From: Thermoplasmata archaeon
GTDB lineage: Archaea > Thermoplasmatota > Thermoplasmata > Methanomassiliicoccales > Methanomethylophilaceae
Reading direction: 5' to 3'
Length of the DNA stretch: 64,000 nt
NCBI GenBank assembly: GCA_015063225.1
Contig: SUSU01000004.1
Span: 23,157-87,156, forward strand
A program made the translations under genes and the position numbers. The notes beneath the pieces were generated by a model that was not told the DNA's origin, did not search any database, and was given only the letters and a program-made list of their open reading frames with translations. This document shows positions 44,924 through 52,794 of the stretch, piece by piece (position 1 is the first letter of the stretch; each line of letters begins with the position of its first letter).

Positions 44924-45577
44924 TCAGCTGCGTCTGCGCCTGGAGAAGAAACCCTGTTTCAGATTGCCGTCGGAATCGAACTTCGTCTTCATGAGACGGT
45001 CGAGGTTCTTCCTGGCGGAGAGGTGGTTCGGCTTTATCCTCAGGACCTCCTCCAGTTCGCGCTTGGCTTTCTCGTAATCGCGGAGCTCGTTGAGGAGCAG
45101 CACCGCGTAGTCTTGGTGGTACTCGTAGCGGTCGGGAGCGGTGGCGACGGCAATCTCGTAGTACTCCGCAGACTTGACGTACTGCCCCATCTGCTTCCTC
45201 AGGAACACGGCGTAGGCGGCGCACACGGCCGCATAATCCGATTTCGGGCCCTTCTCCTCGACCAGCGCGACGAGACGGGCGTATTCCTCGTCCGCCTCGT
45301 GGCGGCGCCACTTCTCGTTGGCCTTTAGCGTGGCCGAGGCCTTCAGCGCATCGATGCAGTCGGGGTCGAGGTCGAGGATGATCTGCAGCTGGAAATAGCC
45401 CTGGTCGCGGTTCTTGAGCGCATAGGAGTAGATGCGTGCGAGTTCCAGCCTGACCTGGACGTTGTGAGGGTCCCCGGCGAGGTACGCCTCGAGGGTCTGC
45501 GCGGCACCGGCGGGGTTGCCGCCGCTCTCCTGGTTCCTCGCCCTCGTGACGGCATCGTATGCGGGATCCGAACTCAT
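44924..45577 (-). CDS. TPR-repeat protein (217 aa)
   Basis: The protein has three to four tetratricopeptide repeats (for example NVQVRLELARIYSYALKNRD and DRYEYHQDYAVLLLNELRD) and a basic C-terminal tail (FFSRRRRS). The start MSSDPAYDAV was chosen because the upstream residues lie in promoter sequence. No signal peptide or membrane segment is visible. It may be a scaffold for the upstream membrane protein, which ends 34 bases away on the same strand. Confidence 0.8.
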   Translation of the reverse strand: MSSDPAYDAVTRARNQESGGNPAGAAQTLEAYLAGDPHNVQVRLELARIYSYALKNRDQGYFQLQIILDLDPDCIDALKASATLKANEKWRRHEADEEYARLVALVEEKGPKSDYAAVCAAYAVFLRKQMGQYVKSAEYYEIAVATAPDRYEYHQDYAVLLLNELRDYEKAKRELEEVLRIKPNHLSARKNLDRLMKTKFDSDGNLKQGFFSRRRRS

Positions 45578-45610
45578 GCCACGAGTAAGGCCGAGTCCGT
45601 ATAAAACCAC

Positions 45611-46681
45611 TCACAGCTTAGACTTGGCTTCTTCGAAATTGGATGCGACGGCCTCGTTGAGATCGGGGTAGAACGAATTGACGTAGATGAACGAGACCAG
45701 CATGGACGTGAGGATCATGAAGATGAAGTACCCCACATAGGAGACGAAGATCCTGGCGAGGTCCTCGTCGGTGAACAGGCACACCCAGAGGAGCGTGAGG
45801 AAGAGGAGGATGTAGAACCCGGGATGGAACATCTTGGTCTTCATGCCCTTCCAGAGCGGGAACGGGCGGTTGCCGGCGGACCTCGCCTCGGCGCCGAGGG
45901 TGCGGGTGAGGTTGACCGGCACCACGAGCACGGACACGAAGATGGAGAGGAGGATGATGATGAGCATCATATCCTGGATTGGGATGAGCTGCAGGAACAC
46001 GGGGTTCAGGAAGAGATAGGATGCCACGATGACGCCCACGCCCAGCACGTACTTGTACAGGTGGCGGAACAGCGCCAGGTCGAAACCGACCGATTTCCTG
46101 GGGTCGAGGGTGACGTCGTCGACATCGATGATGTCCGGCACCATGAAGAGTTTCCTGGAACGGCGTTTGAGCTTGGAGTCCTCCGACTTCATCAGGGAGA
46201 GTATGACCCTGTGGAAGTCCTTCCCCAGGAGCGCGCTGAGCACCTCCAAGACACCGTAGGTGGCGAAGGTGATGATCGCGGCGATCGAATACACCCCGGC
46301 GATGACCAGGACCAGGGTGGGTTCCGTCTCGACGGTCCAGACCAGTATGTACATGAACCCCGCGATGAAGACGTTGGGGGACTCGGGGTCGTTGTTGAAT
46401 AGCTCCCACATGACGAACGCTATGACCGTGGCGAGGGCGAGCACCACGGCGATCATCTTCCAGCGGGGGAAGAGGGAGGTGCGGCGGAACATCACGGAGA
46501 AAAGCCCTATGACGCAGAATCCTGCCGTGTAGGAACAGCATATGCAGTAGAGCAGGTATCCGAATGTCAGGTCGTGGTCGAAGGAACCGAAGAACAGGAC
46601 GAAGGAGAAAAGAGCCAGAACCACTACGACGTACTTGAAGATCCTGACCAGGAAGGCGTCGTAACGGTCCTTGCGGCTCAT
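45611..46681 (-). CDS. Polytopic membrane protein of unknown function (356 aa)
   Basis: The protein has about nine transmembrane helices, with a cytoplasmic loop around residues 165-195 rich in Lys/Arg (SEDSKLKRRSRKLF) and a short acidic N-terminal segment. The end (SNFEEAKSKL) is cytoplasmic-like. I recognise no family. It lies between the split-barrel gene (nine bases upstream) and the TPR gene, all on the same strand, which suggests an operon. Confidence 0.72.
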   Translation of the reverse strand: MSRKDRYDAFLVRIFKYVVVVLALFSFVLFFGSFDHDLTFGYLLYCICCSYTAGFCVIGLFSVMFRRTSLFPRWKMIAVVLALATVIAFVMWELFNNDPESPNVFIAGFMYILVWTVETEPTLVLVIAGVYSIAAIITFATYGVLEVLSALLGKDFHRVILSLMKSEDSKLKRRSRKLFMVPDIIDVDDVTLDPRKSVGFDLALFRHLYKYVLGVGVIVASYLFLNPVFLQLIPIQDMMLIIILLSIFVSVLVVPVNLTRTLGAEARSAGNRPFPLWKGMKTKMFHPGFYILLFLTLLWVCLFTDEDLARIFVSYVGYFIFMILTSMLVSFIYVNSFYPDLNEAVASNFEEAKSKL

Positions 46682-46690
46682 CGGGAGACC

Positions 46691-47089
46691 TCAGGCGATC
46701 TGCTGTCCGACACCGGGGCCGAGGCCCTCGTCGCGGACGGACATGACCTCGAAGAACCACACGGAGGTCACCGAGAGGTTCATCCTCTCGAGTTTCTCGT
46801 TCATGCAGGAGATGTACTTCTCGTCCTCCGATCTCTTGACGAATCTGCACTGGATGGTGTACGCGGCGGCGCCGATCCAGACGACGATCTCGGCACGGGG
46901 ATCGCGCTCGACGTTGGCCCCGGTGATGTTCATCCACGTCTGCCCGACCACGATGGTGTGGGCATCGGGGATGAGGAATGCTCCGCAGACTATGCTGTGG
47001 GGGGACCCGTCCTCGTTGATAGTCGTCAGGACCTTACAGGAGTCGGGACGTTTCGCCAGTTCCAGCACCTGCGGGGGTAGATTAACCAT
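46691..47089 (-). CDS. Split-barrel flavin-type protein (paralog A)
   Basis: The 132-residue protein resembles the pyridoxamine-phosphate-oxidase-like fold: CKVLTTINEDGSPHSIVCGAFLIPD, a strand-rich middle, and a C-terminal segment EGLGPGVGQQIA. It is about 40% like the next gene upstream (47159-47557), so the two are paralogs. Such proteins may bind FMN, F420 or heme; none of these is provable here. The C-terminal GxGP..G.Q/KxIA ending is shared by both copies. Confidence 0.78.
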   Translation of the reverse strand: MVNLPPQVLELAKRPDSCKVLTTINEDGSPHSIVCGAFLIPDAHTIVVGQTWMNITGANVERDPRAEIVVWIGAAAYTIQCRFVKRSEDEKYISCMNEKLERMNLSVTSVWFFEVMSVRDEGLGPGVGQQIA

Positions 47090-47114
47090 GCTCTGGAAAT
47101 GGGATTATTATTAT

Positions 47115-47145
47115 AAAAAGGGGAAACCGCCGGCGGACCGGCGGT
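47115..47145 (-). terminator. Terminator after split-barrel paralog B
   Basis: On the minus strand ACCGCCGG..CCGGCGGT forms an 8-bp stem 13 bases after the stop. It is followed by CCCCTTTTT. Confidence 0.7.
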
Positions 47146-47158
47146 ATGGTGTTTGGGA

Positions 47159-47557
47159 TCAGGCGATCTTCTTGCCGGCGTTGGGTCCGGCACCCTCATC
47201 GCACACGCAGCAGACCTTGAAGACCCTGACAGCGGCGAGGGGGAGCTTCATGGCGTCGCACTGGGCCTTCATGGCGTCGTACAGGGGCCCGGCGGTCTGC
47301 CTCTCCTTGAAGCAGCAGTTGATCTCGTAGGACTCCATGCCCTTGACGACCAGGAAGGAGGCCTTGGCGTTGTTGTCGAGGTTCTTGGAGGCCCTGTGCA
47401 TGAGGACCTCTCCGACGGCCATCATGTCTGGAGCGGGGGAGATGATGGTTCCGCAGACGATGGCGTGGGGGCGGCCGCCCTTACCGGCGGTGACGAGCAC
47501 CTTGACGGCATCCTTGTCGCCAAGAAGTTTCAGAACTTTCTCAGGTATAGCAACCAT
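47159..47557 (-). CDS. Split-barrel flavin-type protein (paralog B)
   Basis: This 132-residue protein is a paralog of the gene at 46691-47089: VKVLVTAGKGGRPHAIVCGTII and the ending DEGAGPNAGKKIA. It has extra cysteines (NCCFKE, VCCVCDEG). It has its own TATA-like promoter and a GGTGA ribosome-binding-like site, and ends with a strong hairpin. A role in flavin or F420 redox is possible but unproven. Real start is the ATG at 47557; upstream sequence is promoter DNA. Confidence 0.8.
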   Translation of the reverse strand: MVAIPEKVLKLLGDKDAVKVLVTAGKGGRPHAIVCGTIISPAPDMMAVGEVLMHRASKNLDNNAKASFLVVKGMESYEINCCFKERQTAGPLYDAMKAQCDAMKLPLAAVRVFKVCCVCDEGAGPNAGKKIA

Positions 47558-47584
47558 GGTTTTCACCAGAACTGAATCGTCAAA

Positions 47585-47598
47585 ATCATATTTATGAG
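47585..47598 (-). promoter_or_regulatory. TATA-like promoter of split-barrel paralog B
   Basis: CTCATAAATATGAT lies upstream of the ATG at 47557. Its first eleven bases recur in the promoter of the small membrane gene at 47719-47835. Confidence 0.5.
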
Positions 47599-47718
47599 AA
47601 ATGGTCTGATAAACCGCACATACGGACCAGAGATCCGGGAACGGAAAAACCTGGATAGCACCGACTAAACCGGGGGAACATCGGAGGAACCGACCGGCGC
47701 GAAAGGCCGGAACCGGAA

Positions 47719-47835
47719 TCATTCCTTGTCTTTCTTGACGTAGTTGTAGATGAACAGAGCGGCGAGGAAGACTGCGCCGGCGACAAGAAGGACGGCGAAG
47801 GATTCGTAAGCCGGTGCGAAAGCAGCGATAGCCAT
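47719..47835 (-). CDS. Small single-helix membrane peptide (38 aa)
   Basis: The 38-residue frame begins MAIAAFAPAYESFAVLL, continues as a hydrophobic helix of about 20 residues and ends in YVKKDKE. A strong AGGGGAG ribosome-binding site lies four bases before the ATG, and an AT-rich promoter lies further upstream. These features support a real gene although it is very short. It could be a small subunit of a membrane complex. The family was not recognised. Confidence 0.68.
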   Translation of the reverse strand: MAIAAFAPAYESFAVLLVAGAVFLAALFIYNYVKKDKE

Positions 47836-47855
47836 TGTGCTCCCCTATCTGATGG

Positions 47856-47868
47856 TTATATTTATGAG
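47856..47868 (-). promoter_or_regulatory. TATA-like promoter of the 38-residue membrane gene
   Basis: CTCATAAATATAA on the minus strand lies 21-33 bases upstream of the ATG at 47835. The exact transcription start is unclear, because the ribosome-binding site is close to the box. Confidence 0.45.
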
Positions 47869-47908
47869 ATATGATGGACACCCCGTTTGGCGCAAATCGA
47901 AACAATCC

Positions 47909-47921
47909 TACGGAATTCGTA
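47909..47921. promoter_or_regulatory. Operator-like palindrome TACGGAATTCGTA
   Basis: The 13-base site matches the palindromes upstream of the acyl-CoA synthetase gene, with one mismatch to TACGAAATTCGTA. It lies between the divergent small membrane gene and the FNR-like gene. A further half-like stretch (GAAATTCTGCG) follows. Confidence 0.55.
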
Positions 47922-47983
47922 GAAATTCTGCGATTTTCTACTAAAAGCGCATAGTTTTATACCAACATCCGATTCACGGCGCA

Positions 47984-48919
47984 ATGGTATACGACGTCAT
48001 CATAGTTGGCGCGGGCCCGGGAGGGCTGACTGCCGGGATCTATGCGAGATCCAAGATGATGAACACCCTCATCCTCGACTCGGGCAGGGTCGGAGGACAG
48101 CTGGTGGCGCTCTATCCCGAGAAGGGTATCCACAACTACCCCGGGTTCGAGACCGTCCAGGCACGCAAACTATCGGACAAGCTCTACGCCCAGGCGGAAT
48201 CCATGGACTGCGACATCCATGAGAACGAGCACGTGGACGATATCGTCAACGGCGACGGCAAGCTCATCGTCAAGACCAGCAAGACGGAGTACGAAACGCT
48301 CTCCGTCGTTATCGCCATCGGAATGGGGAGGTTCACCCCCAAGAGGATCGGCGCCGCCGGAGAGGAGCAGCTCGAGAACAAGGGCGTCTCCTACATCCTC
48401 CCCGTCAAGGAGGAGCTCGTCGGCAAGAAGGTGGTCGTCTTCGGAGGAGGCAACTCCGCCATCGAGATGGCCCTCATCGCCGACTCGGTCACAGATACCA
48501 CCATCGTCCACCGCCGCGACACGTTCCGCGCCGACGAGATCAACGTCAAGAACCTCGGGGAGAGCAACATCCACGTGCTCACCAACTCATCGCCCAAGTC
48601 CTTCAACGGCACCGACCACCTCGAGAGCATCACCCTCATGGAGGACGGCAACGAGATTACCATACCCGCGGACCTCGCCGTCATCAACATCGGCATCTCC
48701 GCCGACCTCGGCATCCTCAGCAAGTGGGGACTCGAGCTCACCGAGGGAGGATACGTGAAGGTCAAAGAGGACATGAGCACCAACCGCCCCGGCATCTTCG
48801 CCTGCGGCGACGTGATCGACTACCCCGGGAAATACAAGCAGATCATCACCGCCTGCGGCGAGGCCGCCACGGCGACGGTGTCCGCCTACAAGTTCGCCAA
48901 GAAACCCTACTGGGCCTGA
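47984..48919 (+). CDS. FAD/NAD(P)-dependent reductase of the YumC/ferredoxin-NADP reductase type
   Basis: The 311-residue protein has two nucleotide-binding folds: VGAGPGGLTAGIYAR at the start and VVVFGGGNSAIEMALIA in the middle, and the FAD segment IFACGDVIDYPGKYKQI near the end. It resembles thioredoxin reductase but has no CxxC redox pair where that enzyme does. The stretch GGQLVALYPEKGIHNYPGF recalls YumC-type ferredoxin/flavodoxin-NADP reductases. Likely role: electron transfer between ferredoxin and NADPH. It has a TTTTATA box about 27 bases before its start. Confidence 0.82.
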   Translation: MVYDVIIVGAGPGGLTAGIYARSKMMNTLILDSGRVGGQLVALYPEKGIHNYPGFETVQARKLSDKLYAQAESMDCDIHENEHVDDIVNGDGKLIVKTSKTEYETLSVVIAIGMGRFTPKRIGAAGEEQLENKGVSYILPVKEELVGKKVVVFGGGNSAIEMALIADSVTDTTIVHRRDTFRADEINVKNLGESNIHVLTNSSPKSFNGTDHLESITLMEDGNEITIPADLAVINIGISADLGILSKWGLELTEGGYVKVKEDMSTNRPGIFACGDVIDYPGKYKQIITACGEAATATVSAYKFAKKPYWA

Positions 48920-49033
48920 ACGGCCCGGCCCCAACGGGCATCCTTTTCCACATCTGGCTCATCCTGTTCGGTCCTTTTTCCCTGACGTTCCCGTGCCGTC
49001 ATACGGTTTTATACCGCCAGGGCGTATCGTTGC

Positions 49034-49957
49034 ATGATGGACGGAAAACCGGACGAGGACTGCCGCTACCTGACCATGCCCCCGCTGGTCAACGCGCACA
49101 CCCACTGTGCCGATGCCGGCGTACACCCTTCGCCGGGCATGACCCTGGAGGAACTCGTCGCTCCGCCCAACGGACTCAAGCACCGCTATCTCCGCAAGAC
49201 GCCCCGCGAAAAGATTGTGGAGGACATGAGGAGATATGCGGAGGAATCCCGCCGCAACGGGATATCCCGCTTCGTCGATTTCCGCGAGGGCGGGGCGGAA
49301 GGCTGCCTCATGCTCCGCGAGGCATCCTCCGATGCGTTCGTCATGGGGAGACCCGTGTCTCCCGTTTTCGACCCTTCCGAGATGGACGACATCCTCTCCG
49401 TCGCGGACGGGATCGCCCTTCCTTCCGTCACGGACATGGAACGTTCGTATGTGGAGAAATGCGCGGACGCGGCCCACAAGGCCGGGAAGCCCTTCGCCAT
49501 ACACGCCAGCGAACGCATCCGCGAGGACATGGAGTTCATCCTCTCGCTGGAACCCGCTTTCGTGGTCCACATGGTCGCAGCTACGGACCGGGACCTCAGG
49601 ATGACCGCCGATGCAGGGGTCCCCGTGGTGGTCTGCCCCCGCTCCAACGCGTACTTCGGCATCGCCGCACCCGTCGTCCGCATGGCCGATGCGGGTATCA
49701 CGCTCGCCCTCGGGACCGACAATGCCATGCTGTGCTCGCCCGATCTCCGCCCCGAGGCGCTCATGGTCTCCCGCATGCTCTCCGATACGGGAAGGGACCC
49801 GTCCGATACCGTGGCGATCCTCTGCGACGGTTCCGCCGCCATCGCGGAACGTCTGGGCATCGCGACCGGCGGTCCCGAAATCCGTCTCCCCCTTCCGGAG
49901 GGCTCCGACGGCGCATTATCCGCGCTCTCATCCGACGGACCCGCCGAATGGCTATGA
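49034..49957 (+). CDS. Amidohydrolase-superfamily protein
   Basis: The 307-residue protein has the metal-dependent amidohydrolase pattern: PPLVNAHTHCADAG (HxH), FAIHASE, VVHMVAATD, and LALGTDNAM. It has a short front end with no full N-terminal beta-sandwich. The closest style is the cytosine-deaminase / chlorohydrolase group, with substrate not fixed. A TTTTATA box lies 25 bases before the ATG, and the frame starts with two Met codons. Independent transcription is likely. Confidence 0.8.
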   Translation: MMDGKPDEDCRYLTMPPLVNAHTHCADAGVHPSPGMTLEELVAPPNGLKHRYLRKTPREKIVEDMRRYAEESRRNGISRFVDFREGGAEGCLMLREASSDAFVMGRPVSPVFDPSEMDDILSVADGIALPSVTDMERSYVEKCADAAHKAGKPFAIHASERIREDMEFILSLEPAFVVHMVAATDRDLRMTADAGVPVVVCPRSNAYFGIAAPVVRMADAGITLALGTDNAMLCSPDLRPEALMVSRMLSDTGRDPSDTVAILCDGSAAIAERLGIATGGPEIRLPLPEGSDGALSALSSDGPAEWL

Positions 49958-50096
49958 GCCAGCAGTTATTTTTCTCACGATTCCCGGGAATAGGCCGGTG
50001 TTTCCGCGCCCACGCGCGCGCAGGACAAACATAATAATATGTTACCAATACCCCGACTCAGAAATCCCCAGAGGATATAGCATCGGAGCTGTAGAC

Positions 50097-50933
50097 ATGA
50101 AAACAGTAGCAGACATCATGACCCCCGCGCCCATCGTCGTGGAGGTCCCCGGAACCCGCAACGACGCGATCAACATCATGGTCCGCAACAAGCTCACCGG
50201 AGTCCCTGTCGTCAGGGCCTCCGACGGCAAGCTCATGGGCATCGTCTCCCGCCGCGACATCTTCAGGAAGTTCGACGAGGACCAGCTCTCCATGATCATG
50301 AAGAAGGGCTGCGTCACCATCGCTTCCGACGTCCCCATCGAGGAGGCCGCCCGCATCCTCGCCGTCAACCGCTTCCACCGTCTCCCCGTCGTCGAGGACG
50401 GGAAGCTCGTGGGCATCATCACCCCCACCGACCTCCTGAAGGTCATCGCCAAATCCAGCAGCAAGATGATCGCCGGCGACGTCATCAGCACCACCTGCGT
50501 CACCGCCTACGAGGAGGACCCCCTCTCCTACATCGTCGCCGCCATGCGCATCAGCGACGTCTCCGCCGTCCCCGTCCTCGACAAGGCCGGCAACCTCACC
50601 GGAATCCTCACCGACAGGGACCTGTTCAACGACCAGATCAGCGACGAGGAGGCCATGAAGAAGCTCGGCGTCAACGACCCCAAGCTCGCCGGCCTCAGGA
50701 ACGTCCTCCCCCTGTTCTACACCGCCCTCGGCAAGCACCAGGACAGCGACCGCCTCGCCCGCGACTACATGGTCAAGAACCCCATCACCACATTCCGCAA
50801 GACCCCCCTCCCGGAGGTCGCCCGCATCATGATCGAGAACGACTTCGGCCAGCTCCCCGTTCACGGCACCGGAAACGAACTCCTCGGAATGATCTACGAT
50901 GTGGATGTCCTCCGCGCCATGGTGAAAGAATGA
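50097..50933 (+). CDS. Four-CBS-domain protein
   Basis: The 278-residue protein has four CBS motifs: VADIMTPAPIVVEVPG with LMGIVSRRDIF, VTIASDVPIEEAARIL with LVGIITPTDLL, ISTTCVTAYEEDPL with LTGILTDRDLF, and MVKNPITTFRKTPL with LLGMIYDVDVL. No other domain is present, so it is probably an adenine-nucleotide sensor acting on a partner. Its stop overlaps the glyS ATG by four bases, suggesting coupling with glycyl-tRNA synthetase. Confidence 0.9.
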   Translation: MKTVADIMTPAPIVVEVPGTRNDAINIMVRNKLTGVPVVRASDGKLMGIVSRRDIFRKFDEDQLSMIMKKGCVTIASDVPIEEAARILAVNRFHRLPVVEDGKLVGIITPTDLLKVIAKSSSKMIAGDVISTTCVTAYEEDPLSYIVAAMRISDVSAVPVLDKAGNLTGILTDRDLFNDQISDEEAMKKLGVNDPKLAGLRNVLPLFYTALGKHQDSDRLARDYMVKNPITTFRKTPLPEVARIMIENDFGQLPVHGTGNELLGMIYDVDVLRAMVKE

Positions 50934-52642
50934 GCGAGCCCAAGGTCTCCGAGGAGATGATGTCCCTCTTCAAGAGGAGGGGCTTCGTCTGGCCGTCGTA
51001 CGAGATCTACGGCGGTGCCGCCGGGATGTACGACTACGGACCCCTCGGTTTCAGCTTCCGCAACAATATCGTGGAGATCTGGAGGGACCTGTACAAGGGC
51101 CGCGAGGGATTCACCGAGATCGACTCCGAGTACGTCAACCCCGCCGAGGTCTTCAAGGCCTCCGGACACGTCGACAAGTTCGCCGACAAGATCACCTACT
51201 GCACCGAGTGCAACGCCCCCTGGAGGGCCGACCACCTCGTCAAGGGCGTGTGCGAGAACCCAGACACCATGACCGAGGCCCAGCTGGACGCCGCCTTCGT
51301 GGAGCACGGTATCACCTGCCCCAACTGCGGCGGCAAGCTCGGACCCTGCTCCGATTTCAACCTCATGTTCGGGACCAACATCGGACCCGGCTCCGCAAGG
51401 CCCGGATACCTCAGGCCCGAGACCGCCCAGGGGATATTCGTCAACTTCCTCAACCTCTACCGCTACAACCGCGAGAAGCTCCCGATGGGGGTCATGCAGA
51501 CCGGCAGGGGATACCGCAACGAGATCGCCCCCCGCCAGGGCATGATCCGCATGCGCGAGTTCAACATGATGGAGGTCGAGCTCTTCATCGACCCCGAGAA
51601 CAAGGTTTGGCCCCGCTGGAACGACATGAAGGACGAGATGCTCACCCTTGTCCCCAACGACGGCTCCGGGACCTTCCAGATGACCGCCGCCGAGGCCGTG
51701 GAGAAGCACATCATCGCCAACCAGGCCCTCGCCTACTTCGTCGGCACCACCAAGCAGCTCCTCACCAGGGCCGGCGTCGACCCCACCAGGCTCCGCTTCA
51801 GGCAGCACCTCGAGGACGAGATGGCCCACTACGCGAACGACTGCTGGGACGCCGAGGCCCTCCTCTCCTACGGATGGACCGAGATCACCGGCATCGCCGA
51901 CCGCGGCGCCTGGGACCTCACCCGCCACAGCCAGTTCTCCGGTTCCGACCTGAGCTCCTTCCGCAAGTTCGACGAGCCCCGCGAGACCGAGTGCGAAAAG
52001 ATCAAGGTCAACCACAAGCTCCTCGGCCCCAGGTTCAAGGCCAAGGCCAAGGCGGTTGCGGATGCGGCCGAGGCCATGTCCCCCTCGTCCGTCAAGGACG
52101 GGAAACTCACCGTGAAGGTCGACGGAGAGGACATCGTCCTCGATTCCGAACTGTTCGAGGTCAAACTCGTGAAGGAGAAGGTCTCCGGAGAGAGGCTCAT
52201 CCCCAACGTCATCGAGCCCTCGTCCGGTCTGGACAGGATATTCTACACCGCTCTGGAGCACTCCTACGACAAGGACGCCGACGGCAACACCGTCCTCCAC
52301 CTGCCCCCCGAGGTCGCCCCCATCAAGGTCGGCGTGTTCCCCCTCATGGCCAAGGACGGTCTCGAGGAGATCGCCCGCAAGCTCTGCGAGGACGTCCACA
52401 CCCACCGCGCCGAGGCCTACTACGACGACTCCGGCAACATCGGACGCCGCTACGCCCGCATGGACGAGATCGGTACCCCGTGGTGCATCACCGTGGACTA
52501 CGAGACCCTCGAGGGCGACACGAAAGGCACCGTCACCATCAGGGACCGCGACTCCAAGGACCAGAAACGCATCAAGATCGGGGATGCCCCCGGCATCATC
52601 GACGCGATGCTTTCCGGAAAACTCTGCTTCAAGGACCTCTGA
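50930..52642 (+). CDS. glyS: Glycyl-tRNA synthetase (archaeal/eukaryotic alpha2 type)
   Basis: The 570-residue class II enzyme has EEMMSLFKRRGFVWPSYEIY, GAAGMYDYGPLGFSFRNN near the start, FNLMFGTNIGPGSARPGYLRPETAQGIFVNF and RQGMIRMREFNMMEVELF, and a C-terminal anticodon-binding part (VGVFPLMAKDGLEEI). It charges tRNA-Gly; two tRNA-Gly genes occur in this window. A zinc-ribbon-like segment (CTECNAPWRAD..CPNCGG) is inserted. It is translationally coupled to the four-CBS gene and closed by a strong terminator. Confidence 0.96.
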   Translation: MSEPKVSEEMMSLFKRRGFVWPSYEIYGGAAGMYDYGPLGFSFRNNIVEIWRDLYKGREGFTEIDSEYVNPAEVFKASGHVDKFADKITYCTECNAPWRADHLVKGVCENPDTMTEAQLDAAFVEHGITCPNCGGKLGPCSDFNLMFGTNIGPGSARPGYLRPETAQGIFVNFLNLYRYNREKLPMGVMQTGRGYRNEIAPRQGMIRMREFNMMEVELFIDPENKVWPRWNDMKDEMLTLVPNDGSGTFQMTAAEAVEKHIIANQALAYFVGTTKQLLTRAGVDPTRLRFRQHLEDEMAHYANDCWDAEALLSYGWTEITGIADRGAWDLTRHSQFSGSDLSSFRKFDEPRETECEKIKVNHKLLGPRFKAKAKAVADAAEAMSPSSVKDGKLTVKVDGEDIVLDSELFEVKLVKEKVSGERLIPNVIEPSSGLDRIFYTALEHSYDKDADGNTVLHLPPEVAPIKVGVFPLMAKDGLEEIARKLCEDVHTHRAEAYYDDSGNIGRRYARMDEIGTPWCITVDYETLEGDTKGTVTIRDRDSKDQKRIKIGDAPGIIDAMLSGKLCFKDL

Positions 52643-52663
52643 GGTCCTGTTATTTAAACTTTG

Positions 52664-52705
52664 GTCATCCGGCATCCAACCGGATGACCAATTACTGTTT
52701 TTTTG
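52664..52705 (+). terminator. Strong terminator of the glyS operon
   Basis: A perfect 10-bp stem, GGTCATCCGG..CCGGATGACC, lies 22 bases after the glyS stop. It is followed by AATTACTG and seven T. Confidence 0.75.
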
Positions 52706-52794
52706 TGGATTAAATCAACATTATCTTACAAATTCTGATTTTCCCAACCAAACTTTATATTGTGTATAACGCGATGTAGATATCTGGTGAGAAA

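Noticed and set aside
47984..48919. Thioredoxin reductase as the call for this flavoprotein
   Set aside because: No CxxC active-site pair is present where thioredoxin reductases carry it. The ferredoxin-NADP reductase-like call fits better.
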